Below are positions 51,191-60,500 of a stretch of 64,000 bases of DNA, piece by piece. Origin of the DNA: Palsa-504 sp963808615 (GTDB lineage Bacteria > Actinomycetota > Actinomycetes > Streptosporangiales > Streptosporangiaceae). The translations under genes and the position numbers were made by a program. Under the pieces are notes generated by a model, which worked only from the letters and a program-made list of their open reading frames with translations, searched no databases and had not been told where the DNA came from. How positions within the stretch are numbered: position 1 is the stretch's first letter; each line of letters begins with the position of its first letter. The stretch covers positions 62,001 through 126,000 of the forward strand of contig CAWEGV010000011.1 in the NCBI GenBank assembly GCA_963808615.1, in the 5' to 3' direction.

Positions 51191-51952
51191 GTGAAGGCCC
51201 ACGGCCTGCTGGAGGGCAAGGTGGTCGTCATCACCGCGGCGGCCGGCACCGGCATCGGGGGCGCCGCGGCCCGTCGCTGCCTGGCCGAAGGCGCCCAGGT
51301 GATGATCAGCGACCAGCACCACAGGCGGCTGGAGCAGGCCCGCGACGAGCTCACCGCGGCCCACGGCGACCGGGTCGCCGCGCTGCCCTGCGACGTCACC
51401 GACGAGGCGCAGGTCCAGGAGCTGATCGAGGGCGCGGCCGGGCACTTCGGCCGCATCGACGTGCTGATCAACAACGCCGGGCTGGGCGGCACCGCCTCGG
51501 TGCTCGACCTGACCGACGAGCAGTGGCGCGCGGTGCTCGACGTCACGCTGACCGGGACGTTCCGCTGCACCAGGGCGGCGCTGCGCCAGATGGTCGCCCA
51601 GGGGCACGGCGGCGCGGTGGTCAGCAACGCCTCGGTGCTCGGCTGGCGCGCGCAGCCGGGCCAGGCGCACTACGCGGCGGCCAAGGCCGGGGTGATGGCC
51701 TTCACCCGCTGCGCCGCGCGGGACGTCGCCGCGCACGGCATTCGGGTCAACGCGGTGGCCCCCAGCCTGGCCATCCACCCGTTCCTGGCCAAGGTGACCA
51801 GCGAGGACCTGCTGGCCGAACTGGCCGGCCGCGAGGCGTTCGGCCGGGCCGCCGAGCCGTGGGAGGTGGCCAACGTCATGGTCTTCCTGGCCAGCGACTA
51901 CGCCGGCTACATGACCGGCGAGGTGGTCTCGGTGAGCGGCCAGCACCCCTGA
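51191..51952 (+). CDS. ipdF: SDR oxidoreductase, IpdF-like
   Basis: Classical SDR of 253 residues: VVITAAAGTGIGGAAARRCL (cofactor glycine motif of the variant TAAAGTGIG type), NNAGLGG, catalytic Ser in VVSNASV and YAAAKAG. The TAAAGTGIG signature and the location opposite fadD3 across a KstR2 box match IpdF (Rv3559c-like), the reductase acting on 5-OH-HIC-CoA in sterol C/D-ring catabolism. It starts at GTG 51191. The family is certain; the exact substrate rests on context. Confidence 0.8.
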   Translation: MKAHGLLEGKVVVITAAAGTGIGGAAARRCLAEGAQVMISDQHHRRLEQARDELTAAHGDRVAALPCDVTDEAQVQELIEGAAGHFGRIDVLINNAGLGGTASVLDLTDEQWRAVLDVTLTGTFRCTRAALRQMVAQGHGGAVVSNASVLGWRAQPGQAHYAAAKAGVMAFTRCAARDVAAHGIRVNAVAPSLAIHPFLAKVTSEDLLAELAGREAFGRAAEPWEVANVMVFLASDYAGYMTGEVVSVSGQHP

Positions 51953-52066
51953 GCCCCGCGCCGGTGCCCGCCGCACGCACCCAGCCCCGTTCGGTCCACA
52001 TGATTTTTATCCGAACGGACGGTGGCTCACCGATCCCCGCCCGTGCCAGCTCACTAGACTGGGCGC

Positions 52067-52804
52067 GTGTCCGTAGACCCGGCCATCCGGTTTCCCGGCG
52101 AGCCAAGCGAGTACCGCCTCGCGCGCAACCAGCTGCTGGAAGCGGAGATCGAACTGCGCCGGATGATCGAGCGGGTCGCCGCGCAGCGCCGTACGCTCCC
52201 GCCGGGCGGGGCAGTCCCGGAGGACTACGTCTTCGAAGAAGCGGCCGGCGGAGGCCAGGTGAGGTTCTCGCAGCTGCTCGCGCCGGACCAGGACACGCTC
52301 GTCGTCTACAGCTTCATGTTCCCGCGCTGGTCAGGTGACACCAGACCGGGTCCCGTCGAGGGCGAGACGGCCCGGCTGCCGCTGGCCGAGACGCCATGCC
52401 CGTCGTGTACCTCGATCCTGGACTCGCTCGACGGTGCCGCTCCTCACCTGGCGGACAAGATCGGCCTCGTCGTGGTGGCGAAGTCAGATCCGGCCCGGAT
52501 CGCCAGCTTCGCCCGCGAACGGGGCTGGCGCCGTCTGCGCCTGCTGTCCTCGCGGAACAACACCTACAACCGCGACTACCACGCGGAAACGCCCGAGGGT
52601 GAGCAGATCCCGATCCTGAACGTGTTCGCGCGCGATGGCGACGGGTTCCGGCACCGGTGGGCGGCCGAGCTGATGTTCGCGCCCCGGGACGAGGGCATAG
52701 AGGCCCGTCACGTCGACTTGATCTGGCCGATCTGGAATGTCCTGGACATGACGCCGGGCGGCCGCGGTGACGACCCGGACTTCCCCGCGATGCAGTACGA
52801 GTAA
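52067..52804 (+). CDS. DUF899 thioredoxin-like protein
   Basis: The 245-residue protein shows the DUF899 pattern: EYRLARNQLLEAEIELRR, EDYVFEE, LVVYSFMFPRW, then a CPSCTSILDSLDG motif in the thioredoxin-like fold, LSSRNNTYNRDY and GFRHRWAAELMF. Function is unknown. It sits between the ipdF-like and fadA5 genes without being an obvious sterol gene; it may be a later insertion. GTG 52067 is the start, and the gene ends one nt before the convergent fadA5. Confidence 0.85.
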   Translation: MSVDPAIRFPGEPSEYRLARNQLLEAEIELRRMIERVAAQRRTLPPGGAVPEDYVFEEAAGGGQVRFSQLLAPDQDTLVVYSFMFPRWSGDTRPGPVEGETARLPLAETPCPSCTSILDSLDGAAPHLADKIGLVVVAKSDPARIASFARERGWRRLRLLSSRNNTYNRDYHAETPEGEQIPILNVFARDGDGFRHRWAAELMFAPRDEGIEARHVDLIWPIWNVLDMTPGGRGDDPDFPAMQYE

Positions 52805-53968
52805 TCACAGCCGCTCGAGGATGGTGGCGGTGGCCATCGCGCCGCCCGCGCACATGGTGATCAGCGCGGTGCTCGCGTCGCGCCGCTCGAGCTCGTGCAG
52901 CGCGGTGGTGAGCAGCCGGGCGCCGGTGCTGCCCACCGGGTGCCCGATGGCGATCGAGCCGCCGTTGACGTTGACCAGGTCCGGGTCGGGCCGGTGCACG
53001 CTCAGCCAGGACAGCACCACCGACGCGAACGCCTCGTTGACCTCGAACAAGTCGATGTCGCCGATGGTCATGCCGCTACGGGCCAGCACCCGCTCAGTGG
53101 CCTGGACCGGCCCGTCCAGGTGGTAGTACGGCTCGGCGCCGACCAGGCACTGCGCGACGATGCGCGCCCGCGGGACCAGGCCGAGCGACCGTGCCCGGCT
53201 CGCCTCGGTTAGCAGCACGGCGGCCGCGCCGTCGGAGATCTGCGATGAGGTGCCGGCCGTGTGCAGGCCGCCCTCGACCACCGGCTTGAGCCGGGCCAGC
53301 GCGGCCAGGCTGGTCTCGCGCAGGCCCTCGTCGCGGTCCAGGATCCTGGTCTCGCCGGTCGGCTGGCCGCCGGCGTCCAGCACAGGTGCCTTGACCGGCA
53401 CGACCTCACGGTCGAAGCGGCCGGTGTCCCACGCGGCCCGGGCCAGCGTCTGGGAACGCAGCCCGAACGCGTCGGTCTGCTCGCGGGTCAGCCCGCGGCG
53501 TACCGCGATCCGCTCGGCGCCGGCGTACTGGTTGGGCAGGTCGATGTTCCACGAGGCGGGCCGGGGCGAGCCGATGTCCGTCCCGATCGCGGCCCGCAAC
53601 GGAATCCGGCTCATGGCCTCCACCCCGCACGCAATGCCCACGCCGATCGCGTCCGCCGCGATGAGGCCCGCCACCAGGTGGGCGGCCTGCTGCGCCGAAC
53701 CGCACTGGGCGTCCAGGGTCTGGCAGCCGGCCTGCTGCGGCAGGCCCGCGTGCAGCCAGGCGGTCCTGGTGATGTTGCTGGCCTGCTCGCCGGCCTGCGT
53801 CACGCAGCCGCCTGCTACCTGTTCTACCTCGGAAGGCGGGATGCCCGCCCGGTCGAGCAGGGCCATCTGGATGCCGCTCAGGAGCTCGGCCGGATGCAGT
53901 CCGGCCAGCGCACCGCCGCGCTTACCGACCGGGGTCCGTACCGCCTCGACGATCACCGCGCTGCCCAT
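52805..53968 (-). CDS. fadA5: Sterol side-chain thiolase FadA5
   Basis: Thiolase of 387 residues with nucleophile Cys89 in LDAQCGSAQQAAHL, EVNEAFASVVLSW, GHPVGSTGAR and MCAGGAM. The sequence tracks mycobacterial FadA5 in many stretches (QVAGGCVTQAGEQ, IDLPNQYAGAERIA, HTAGTSSQISDGAAAVL, VGAEPYYHLDGPVQAT). FadA5 cleaves acetyl-CoA from 3-oxo sterol-CoA side chains. It is divergent from cyp125 across a KstR box, the same arrangement as in M. tuberculosis. Confidence 0.92.
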   Translation of the reverse strand: MGSAVIVEAVRTPVGKRGGALAGLHPAELLSGIQMALLDRAGIPPSEVEQVAGGCVTQAGEQASNITRTAWLHAGLPQQAGCQTLDAQCGSAQQAAHLVAGLIAADAIGVGIACGVEAMSRIPLRAAIGTDIGSPRPASWNIDLPNQYAGAERIAVRRGLTREQTDAFGLRSQTLARAAWDTGRFDREVVPVKAPVLDAGGQPTGETRILDRDEGLRETSLAALARLKPVVEGGLHTAGTSSQISDGAAAVLLTEASRARSLGLVPRARIVAQCLVGAEPYYHLDGPVQATERVLARSGMTIGDIDLFEVNEAFASVVLSWLSVHRPDPDLVNVNGGSIAIGHPVGSTGARLLTTALHELERRDASTALITMCAGGAMATATILERL

Positions 53969-54003
53969 GGTTCACCCCTGGATCCTTGTGTTCTAATCAA
54001 AAC

Positions 54004-54017
54004 TAGAACACGTTCCA
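54004..54017. promoter_or_regulatory. KstR operator between fadA5 and cyp125
   Basis: TAGAACACGTTCCA fits TnnAACnnGTTnnA. It lies 24 nt before the cyp125 start and 36 nt before the fadA5 start, so one site could control both. Confidence 0.88.
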
Positions 54018-54040
54018 CCTCGCAGCCAAGGGAGGCAGCC

Positions 54041-55288
54041 GTGACCGCGCCGGACATCCCGCCTGGCTTTGACTTCACTGATCCCGACATCTACACCACC
54101 AGGGTGCCGGCCGAGGAACTGGCCGAGCTGCGCCGGGCGGCCCCCGTCTTCTGGGTCGGGCAGCGCCGCGGATCGGCGGGGTTCGACGACGAGGGGTACT
54201 GGGCCGTCACCCGGCACGCCGACATCCTGGCCATCTCCAAGACCCCGGACGTCTACTCGTCCTCGGAGAACACCGCGCTGATCCGGTTCGCCGAGGGCAC
54301 GCCGCGCGAGTCCATCGAGATGCAGCGGATCATCCTGCTCAACATGGACCCGCCCGAGCACACCAAGCTGCGCGGCATCGTGTCCCGCGGCTTCAACCCC
54401 CAGGCCATCGGCAGCCTGCGCCAGGCCCTCACCGACCGCGCCGAGGCCATCGTGGCCACCGCGCTGGACACCGGCACCGGCGACTTCGTCACCGACGTCG
54501 CGATGGAACTGCCGCTGCAGGCCATCTGCGAGCTGCTCGGCGTCCCGCAGCAGGACCGCGGCAAGATCTTCTCCTGGTCGAACCGGATGGTCGGCTACGA
54601 CGAGCGGAGCCCCGACGACGACGACGGGATGGTCGCGGCCACCGAGATCCTCGGCTACAGCCTGGCCATGGCCGAGGAACGGCGGGGCTGCCCCCGGGAC
54701 GACATCGTCACCACGCTGATCAGCGCGGAGATCGACGGGAACCACTTGTCCGACGACGAGTTCGGCTTCTTCGTGCTGATGCTGGCCGTGGCGGGCAATG
54801 AGACCACCCGCAACGCCATCGCGCACGGCATGCTCGCCCTCCTGGACCACCCGGAGCAGTGGGAACTGTTCAAGGCTTCGCGCCCGGACACCGCGGCGGA
54901 CGAGATCGTTCGCTGGGCCACCCCGATCACGGTGTTCCAGCGCACCGCGGTCACCGACACCGTGCTGGGCGGCCAGCAGATCGGGGCGGGCCAGCGGGTC
55001 GGGCTGTTCTACCGGTCGGCCAACTTCGACGAGGAGGTCTTCGACCACCCCGAGCGGTTCGACATCGGCCGCGACCCCAATCCGCACCTCGGGTTCGGCG
55101 GCCTCGGCACGCACTACTGCCTGGGCGCCAACCTGGCCAAGCTGGAGATCGAGCTGATCTTCAACGCGGTCGCCGACGCCATGCCGGACATCTGCAAGGC
55201 CGGTCCGCCGGAGCGGCTGCGCTCCGGCTGGATCAACGGCATCAAGCACCTGCCGGTCAGCTACCGGGGTGCGCCGAACGTAGCCTGA
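54041..55288 (+). CDS. cyp125: Cytochrome P450 CYP125-like sterol C26/27-hydroxylase
   Basis: P450 of 415 residues with I-helix AGNETTRN, ExxR in DEIVRW and the heme loop GFGGLGTHYCLGAN (Cys360). It follows CYP125 closely (PPGFDFTDPDIY, LNMDPPEHTKLRGIVSRGF, ELPLQAICELLGVPQ, FYRSANFDEEVF, RLRSGWINGIKHL). CYP125 oxidises the terminal methyl of cholesterol, starting side-chain degradation. GTG 54041 follows GGGAGG. The KstR box just upstream overlaps the expected promoter. It needs ferredoxin partners from elsewhere. Confidence 0.93.
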   Translation: MTAPDIPPGFDFTDPDIYTTRVPAEELAELRRAAPVFWVGQRRGSAGFDDEGYWAVTRHADILAISKTPDVYSSSENTALIRFAEGTPRESIEMQRIILLNMDPPEHTKLRGIVSRGFNPQAIGSLRQALTDRAEAIVATALDTGTGDFVTDVAMELPLQAICELLGVPQQDRGKIFSWSNRMVGYDERSPDDDDGMVAATEILGYSLAMAEERRGCPRDDIVTTLISAEIDGNHLSDDEFGFFVLMLAVAGNETTRNAIAHGMLALLDHPEQWELFKASRPDTAADEIVRWATPITVFQRTAVTDTVLGGQQIGAGQRVGLFYRSANFDEEVFDHPERFDIGRDPNPHLGFGGLGTHYCLGANLAKLEIELIFNAVADAMPDICKAGPPERLRSGWINGIKHLPVSYRGAPNVA

Positions 55289-55292
55289 GCAG

Positions 55293-56492
55293 ATGGACCG
55301 GCGGATCTTCGGCCTCGACACCGAATACGGCCTCACCTGCACCTTCCGCGGGCAGCGGCGGCTGTCGCCGGACGAGGTGGCCGGGTACCTGTTCCGGCGG
55401 GTGGTGTCCTGGGGCCGTAGCAGCAACGTGTTCTTGCGGAACGGGGCGCGGCTGTACCTCGACGTGGGCAGCCATCCGGAGTATGCCACTCCCGAGTGCG
55501 ACAACGTGATGGATCTGGTGGCGCACGATAAGGCGGGGGAGCGGATCTTGGAGGGGCTGCTGGTCGATGCGGACCGGCGGTTGCGGGAGGAGGGCATCGC
55601 GGGGGATATCTACTTGTTCAAGAACAACACCGACTCGGCGGGCAATTCGTATGGCTGTCATGAGAATTACCTGGTGGGGCGGCATGGGGAGTTCGGGCGG
55701 CTGGCCGATATCTTGATCCCGTTCCTGGTCACCCGGCAGGTGATCTGCGGGGCGGGCAAGGTGCTGCAGACGCCGCGGGGTGCGGTGTATTGCGTGAGCC
55801 AGCGGGCCGAGCACATCTGGGAGAGCGTGTCGTCGGCCACGACCCGGTCCCGGCCGATCATCAATACCCGCGATGAGCCGCATGCGGATGCGGAGCGGTT
55901 CCGGCGGTTGCATGTGATCGTGGGCGATTCGAATATGAGCGAGACCACGACGTTGCTGAAGGTGGGGTCGACGGATCTGGTGCTGCGGATGATCGAGGCC
56001 GGGGCGATGATGCGGGACCTGACGCTGGATAATGCGATCCGGGCCATCCGCGAGGTCAGCCACGACATGACCGGCCGCAGCCGGGTCCGGCTGGCCAGCG
56101 GGCGCGAGCTCGGGGCGCTCGACATCCAGTATGAGTACCTGAACCGGGCCAGGGACTTTACCGACAAGTACGGCCTGGACCCGGTGAGCAAGCGGGTGCT
56201 GGACATGTGGGAGCGGGCGCTGGGGGCGATCGAGACCGGGAACCTGGACCTGATCGCGCGGGAGGTCGACTGGGTGACCAAGTATCAGCTGATCGAGCGG
56301 TACCGGGCCCGGCATGACCTGCCACTGTCCTCGCCGCGGGTGGCCCAGCTGGACCTGGCCTATCATGACCTGCACCGCGGGCGCGGCCTGTACTACCTGC
56401 TGCAGCGGGCCGGTGCGGTGGACCGGGTAGTGCGGGACCTGGACATCTTCCAGGCCAAGTTCGTGCCGCCGCGCGATCATCCGCCGATGTGA
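55293..56492 (+). CDS. pafA: Pup ligase PafA homologue, C-terminally truncated and out of context
   Basis: The first 390 residues match PafA: FGLDTEYG (ATP/Mg-binding Glu), LYLDVGSHPEYATPECD, FKNNTDSAGNSYGCHENYL, NTRDEPHAD and GDSNMSETTTLLKVG. PafA is normally about 450 residues; here a stop follows DIFQAKFVPPRDHPPM, and the last 50 or so residues (C-terminal domain, KLNDQ...LCKDPF region) are missing. PafA usually sits in the pup-proteasome operon, but here it follows cyp125 by 4 nt with no pup, dop or prc genes. Part of the gene (55500-56040) uses more G/T-ending codons than its neighbours. It may be a dead extra copy. Activity is doubtful. Confidence 0.8.
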   Translation: MDRRIFGLDTEYGLTCTFRGQRRLSPDEVAGYLFRRVVSWGRSSNVFLRNGARLYLDVGSHPEYATPECDNVMDLVAHDKAGERILEGLLVDADRRLREEGIAGDIYLFKNNTDSAGNSYGCHENYLVGRHGEFGRLADILIPFLVTRQVICGAGKVLQTPRGAVYCVSQRAEHIWESVSSATTRSRPIINTRDEPHADAERFRRLHVIVGDSNMSETTTLLKVGSTDLVLRMIEAGAMMRDLTLDNAIRAIREVSHDMTGRSRVRLASGRELGALDIQYEYLNRARDFTDKYGLDPVSKRVLDMWERALGAIETGNLDLIAREVDWVTKYQLIERYRARHDLPLSSPRVAQLDLAYHDLHRGRGLYYLLQRAGAVDRVVRDLDIFQAKFVPPRDHPPM

Positions 56493-56506
56493 GCGCGGCC
56501 GCAGAA

Positions 56507-57040
56507 TTAGATGTGCCCCGCGGCGCGGGATGGCGGCGAGGCGTGCGCCTGGGACGCGAACAGGCTCAAGCCGAGCGTCCTGGACAGGTTCCGGGCCGCC
56601 AGCTGGCCCCTGACGCTGTTCCCGGCCCGGTCCAGCAGCGGGGAGAACGCGCCCGGGCCGCCCTTGCCCGGGAGACCGCGATGATCCCGCCGCCGATCCC
56701 GCTCTTCCCCGGCACCCCGACGTCGAACAGCCAGTCGCCCGAAGTCTCGTACATCCCGGCGGTCGCCATCACGGCCAGCACGTACTGGCAGGCGGCCGGG
56801 CTGACCACCTCCCGCCCGGTCACCGGGTTGACTCCCCCGTCGGCCAGGGTGGCGCTCATGACCGCCAGGTCCTCGACACTGGCCAGCAGGCAGCTGCCTG
56901 GTGTACAGGTCGACTGCTTCGGCCGGGTCGGCGTAGATCCGGCCCCGGCTGGCCAGCAGGTTGGCGATGGCGCGGTTGCGGTAGTTGGTCGCCGAGGCCG
57001 AGGCGTAGACCTCATCGCTCAGGCAACGAGGAATAGCGTC
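56507..57040 (-). pseudogene. glsA: Glutaminase remnant with two frameshifts
   Basis: Three frames read in order give the second half of a GlsA-type glutaminase: EVYASASATNYRNRAIANLL (catalytic Tyr/Asn region), then DLAVMSATLADGGVNPVTG and GDWLFDVGVPGKSGIGGGII, then PLLDRAGNSVRGQLAARNLS. Frame changes fall near 56890 and 56680. The N-terminal half, including the SxxK motif, is absent. It abuts the truncated pafA on one side and an unidentified tail on the other. Confidence 0.82.
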
Positions 57041-57167
57041 CAGATGATGATAAACGCGATGGAGAACGGCGGCATCAGCCAGAAACGGCGGGCCAGCACC
57101 CGTGCTGCGGGTGCCCGCCAGCAGGCCAAGCGCGACAGCCGGTGACACCGGTCCGCCAGGCCTCGGG
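57041..57167 (-). other. Spacer with possible membrane-protein tail
   Basis: On the minus strand a frame overlapping the end of the glutaminase remnant gives RRFWLMPPFSIAFIIIWTLF and stops near 57019. It looks like the last helix of a membrane protein whose remainder is gone, but it is too short to assign. This spacer is further evidence of deletion at this point. Confidence 0.3.
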
Positions 57168-58321
<1,154 letters not shown>

Positions 58322-58325
<4 letters not shown>

Positions 58326-59383
58326 CGCCCCTCCATGACGCAGACCAGGTTCTGCTGCAGCGCCGGACCGCTGGTCGCGTGGCCGAGCGCGCGTCCGGCC
58401 CGGCCGGACATGATGGCCTGCGCCGCCGTCCCGATGCGCGCCAGCCCGGCGGCGAACATCGGGTTGCCGCACAGCGCGCCGCCCGAGGGATTGACGGCCA
58501 CGCCGCCGCCGAGCCCCAGTGCCTCGCGCAGCATGATCTCCTGGTGGCTGAACGGCGCGTGCAGCTCGGCCACCTCGGCCGTGCGGCCCGCGAACGCGCC
58601 CGCTGCCCGGGCCGCGGCCGCGGCCGACGGCGCCGCCAGCAGGTCCCGCGCGCCCAGTGACCCGGAGTCGATGCGGTGCGCGAACCCGATGATCCAGGCC
58701 GGCCGCGCGCACAGGTCCTGGGCCCGGCGTTCGGACGCGATGATCACCACCGCGGCCCCGTCGCCGACCGGCGCGCAATCGTGCGCCCGCAAGGGCTCGG
58801 CGACATAGGGCCGCCCGAGCAGTTCCTCGGCTGTGATGTCCCCGGCCACCTGTGCCTGCGGGTTGGCCACCGCCGCCGCCCGGCTGCGCGCGGCCACCTC
58901 CGCCATGTCCTTCTCGGTCCACAGCCCGCCCTGCAGGCCGAGCCGGGCCTGCAGGGCCGCGATCGAGACCGAGTCCGGCCACAGCGGGGCGATCAGGTAC
59001 GGATCGAGCTGCAGCGCCAGCACCCGCCGCAGCTGCGCCCCGGATGACTTGCCGAACCCGTAGGCCAGCGCGATCTCCGCCTCACCGGCGAGGATCTTCA
59101 CCCAGGCCTCGTACAGCGCCCAGGCGCCGTCCATCTCCACGTGCGATTCCATGACCGGCGGGACCGCCCCGATCGCGTCGACCGCCTGCACGAACGAGAA
59201 CGCCCGCCCGGCCAGGTAATCGGAGGACCCGGAACACCAGAACCCGATGTCGGCCTTGGTCAGCCCGGTGGCCCGGAGCACCTCGGCGAAGATCGGCACC
59301 AGCATCTCTACCCCGCCGGTGGTGGCGTCCTGGCGCACCCGGCACGGCGACTGCGCAAAACCGACGACCGCGGCCTGGGTCAT
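58322..59383 (-). CDS. ltp4: Lipid-transfer-type thiolase homologue, Ltp4-like
   Basis: SCP2-thiolase-like protein of 353 residues: AAVVGFAQSPCRVRQDATTG, SGSSDYLAGRAFSFVQAVD, VEMDGAWALYEAWVKIL, NPSGGALCGNPMFAAGLARI and LGHATSGPALQQNLVCVM. Its length and position between the DUF35 gene and ltp3 match Ltp4 (Rv3522). It probably forms a heteromeric aldolase complex with Ltp3 and the DUF35 protein. ATG 59383 overlaps the DUF35 stop; its own stop overlaps ltp3. Confidence 0.87.
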
Positions 59384-60411
59384 AGGTGCCTCTCGTAGGC
59401 CCCGTACGGCGCGTCGGGCTCGCCGGTGGGCGTGAAGTGGCTGATGGCCCCGGTGGCCCCCCGCTCCTCGGGCGGCTTCCACACGGCCCTGACCCGCATG
59501 CCCATCCGCACCTCGCCGGGGTCACAGCCCAGGATGAGGTGCTGGAACGCGATGTCCGCCCCGTCCAGCAGCACGGCCGCCGCGACGTAGGGCGGCGTGA
59601 CGCGCTGGCCCGGGTAGCCCACGTTCACCACGCAGAACGTGGTAACGGTGCCGGTATCAGGCAGTCCGACCTCCTCGGCCATGGGCACCCCGTCGGCCGG
59701 GCACGTTCCCCTCGGCGGTATGTACACCTGGCCGCACACGCCGCACCGCTGCCCGGTCAGCCGGCCCTCGGCCAGCCCGCGCAGGTAGGCGCTCTCCCCA
59801 GGCGAGGCGGTGTGCTCGTAGTGCAGCCGTACCGGCGTCACGGTCATCCCGGCGGGCGGCGGGTCAGGTTCCGCCGCGCCCGGTGCTCCAGCCGGCGCGC
59901 CCGGATCGCCCGCGGCTGGCGCTTGGCCGTGCGTGTCCCGCTCCTGCGCGGCTGCCGCCGGTCCGTCGCACGGCTCGAAGCAGGCGATGTCGCGGATGCT
60001 GCCGACCCGGCTCGCGGCCCACCGGGGCCGCACCCGCAGGCCGGTCCGCATGGCCGCGGCCGAGTCCGTGTCTACGGCGTGCAGTATTGCAGTATCCGCG
60101 CCGTCCAGCCGGATCAGCGCCCAGGCGAACGGATCCGTCAGCGGCTGGCCCTCCAGCGGCTCCGGCATCCATGACCAGCTCAGGACGGTACCCTCCGGAC
60201 CGACCTCGGTCAGCTCCCCGGCCGGCTCCGAGCTCACCGGGTCGTACTCGAACGGCGGCGCGTGCACCCGGCCGTCCACGCCGCGCACGCCGAGGATGCG
60301 CCGGTCCGCCAACCCAGCCATGAACCGGCCTAGCACCGGCCCGAGCGAACGTGTGTAGTCGAACTCGATGTCCAGCTGAGCCCGCAGCGGTTCCGGAGAG
60401 GGACGGCTCAC
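59380..60411 (-). CDS. Double DUF35 OB-fold protein, Rv3521-like
   Basis: The 343-residue protein holds two DUF35-type units. The first (residues 20-150) lacks the Cys-rich finger; the second has a rubredoxin-like zinc ribbon CGVCGQVYIPPRGTCPADG, then an OB-fold ending in VRAVWKPPEE. An Ala/Pro/Gly linker (about 155-185) joins them. DUF35 proteins activate SCP2-thiolase-like aldolases by binding to them, as ChsH2 does for Ltp2. First gene of a three-gene operon; GTG 60411 lies 10 nt from a perfect KstR box. Confidence 0.87.
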   Translation of the reverse strand: MSRPSPEPLRAQLDIEFDYTRSLGPVLGRFMAGLADRRILGVRGVDGRVHAPPFEYDPVSSEPAGELTEVGPEGTVLSWSWMPEPLEGQPLTDPFAWALIRLDGADTAILHAVDTDSAAAMRTGLRVRPRWAASRVGSIRDIACFEPCDGPAAAAQERDTHGQAPAAGDPGAPAGAPGAAEPDPPPAGMTVTPVRLHYEHTASPGESAYLRGLAEGRLTGQRCGVCGQVYIPPRGTCPADGVPMAEEVGLPDTGTVTTFCVVNVGYPGQRVTPPYVAAAVLLDGADIAFQHLILGCDPGEVRMGMRVRAVWKPPEERGATGAISHFTPTGEPDAPYGAYERHL

Positions 60412-60421
60412 CCGCCGATTA

Positions 60422-60435
60422 TAGAACGTGTTCTA
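60422..60435. promoter_or_regulatory. KstR operator TAGAACGTGTTCTA (DUF35-ltp4-ltp3 side)
   Basis: A perfect palindrome fitting TnnAACnnGTTnnA, 10 nt upstream of the DUF35 GTG. It is 40 nt from a second identical box serving the divergent fadD. Confidence 0.92.
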
Positions 60436-60475
60436 GTTAGCGGGCAGCGCCCGCCCCGGCAGCCTTGTCGCCTGA

Positions 60476-60489
60476 TAGAACGTGTTCTA
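60476..60489. promoter_or_regulatory. KstR operator TAGAACGTGTTCTA (fadD side)
   Basis: The second exact copy, 11 nt upstream of the fadD GTG. With so short a distance the transcript is probably leaderless or nearly so, and the operator would cover the -10 region. The two boxes have centres 54 bp apart. Confidence 0.92.
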
Positions 60490-60500
60490 GATTAGGCCCC

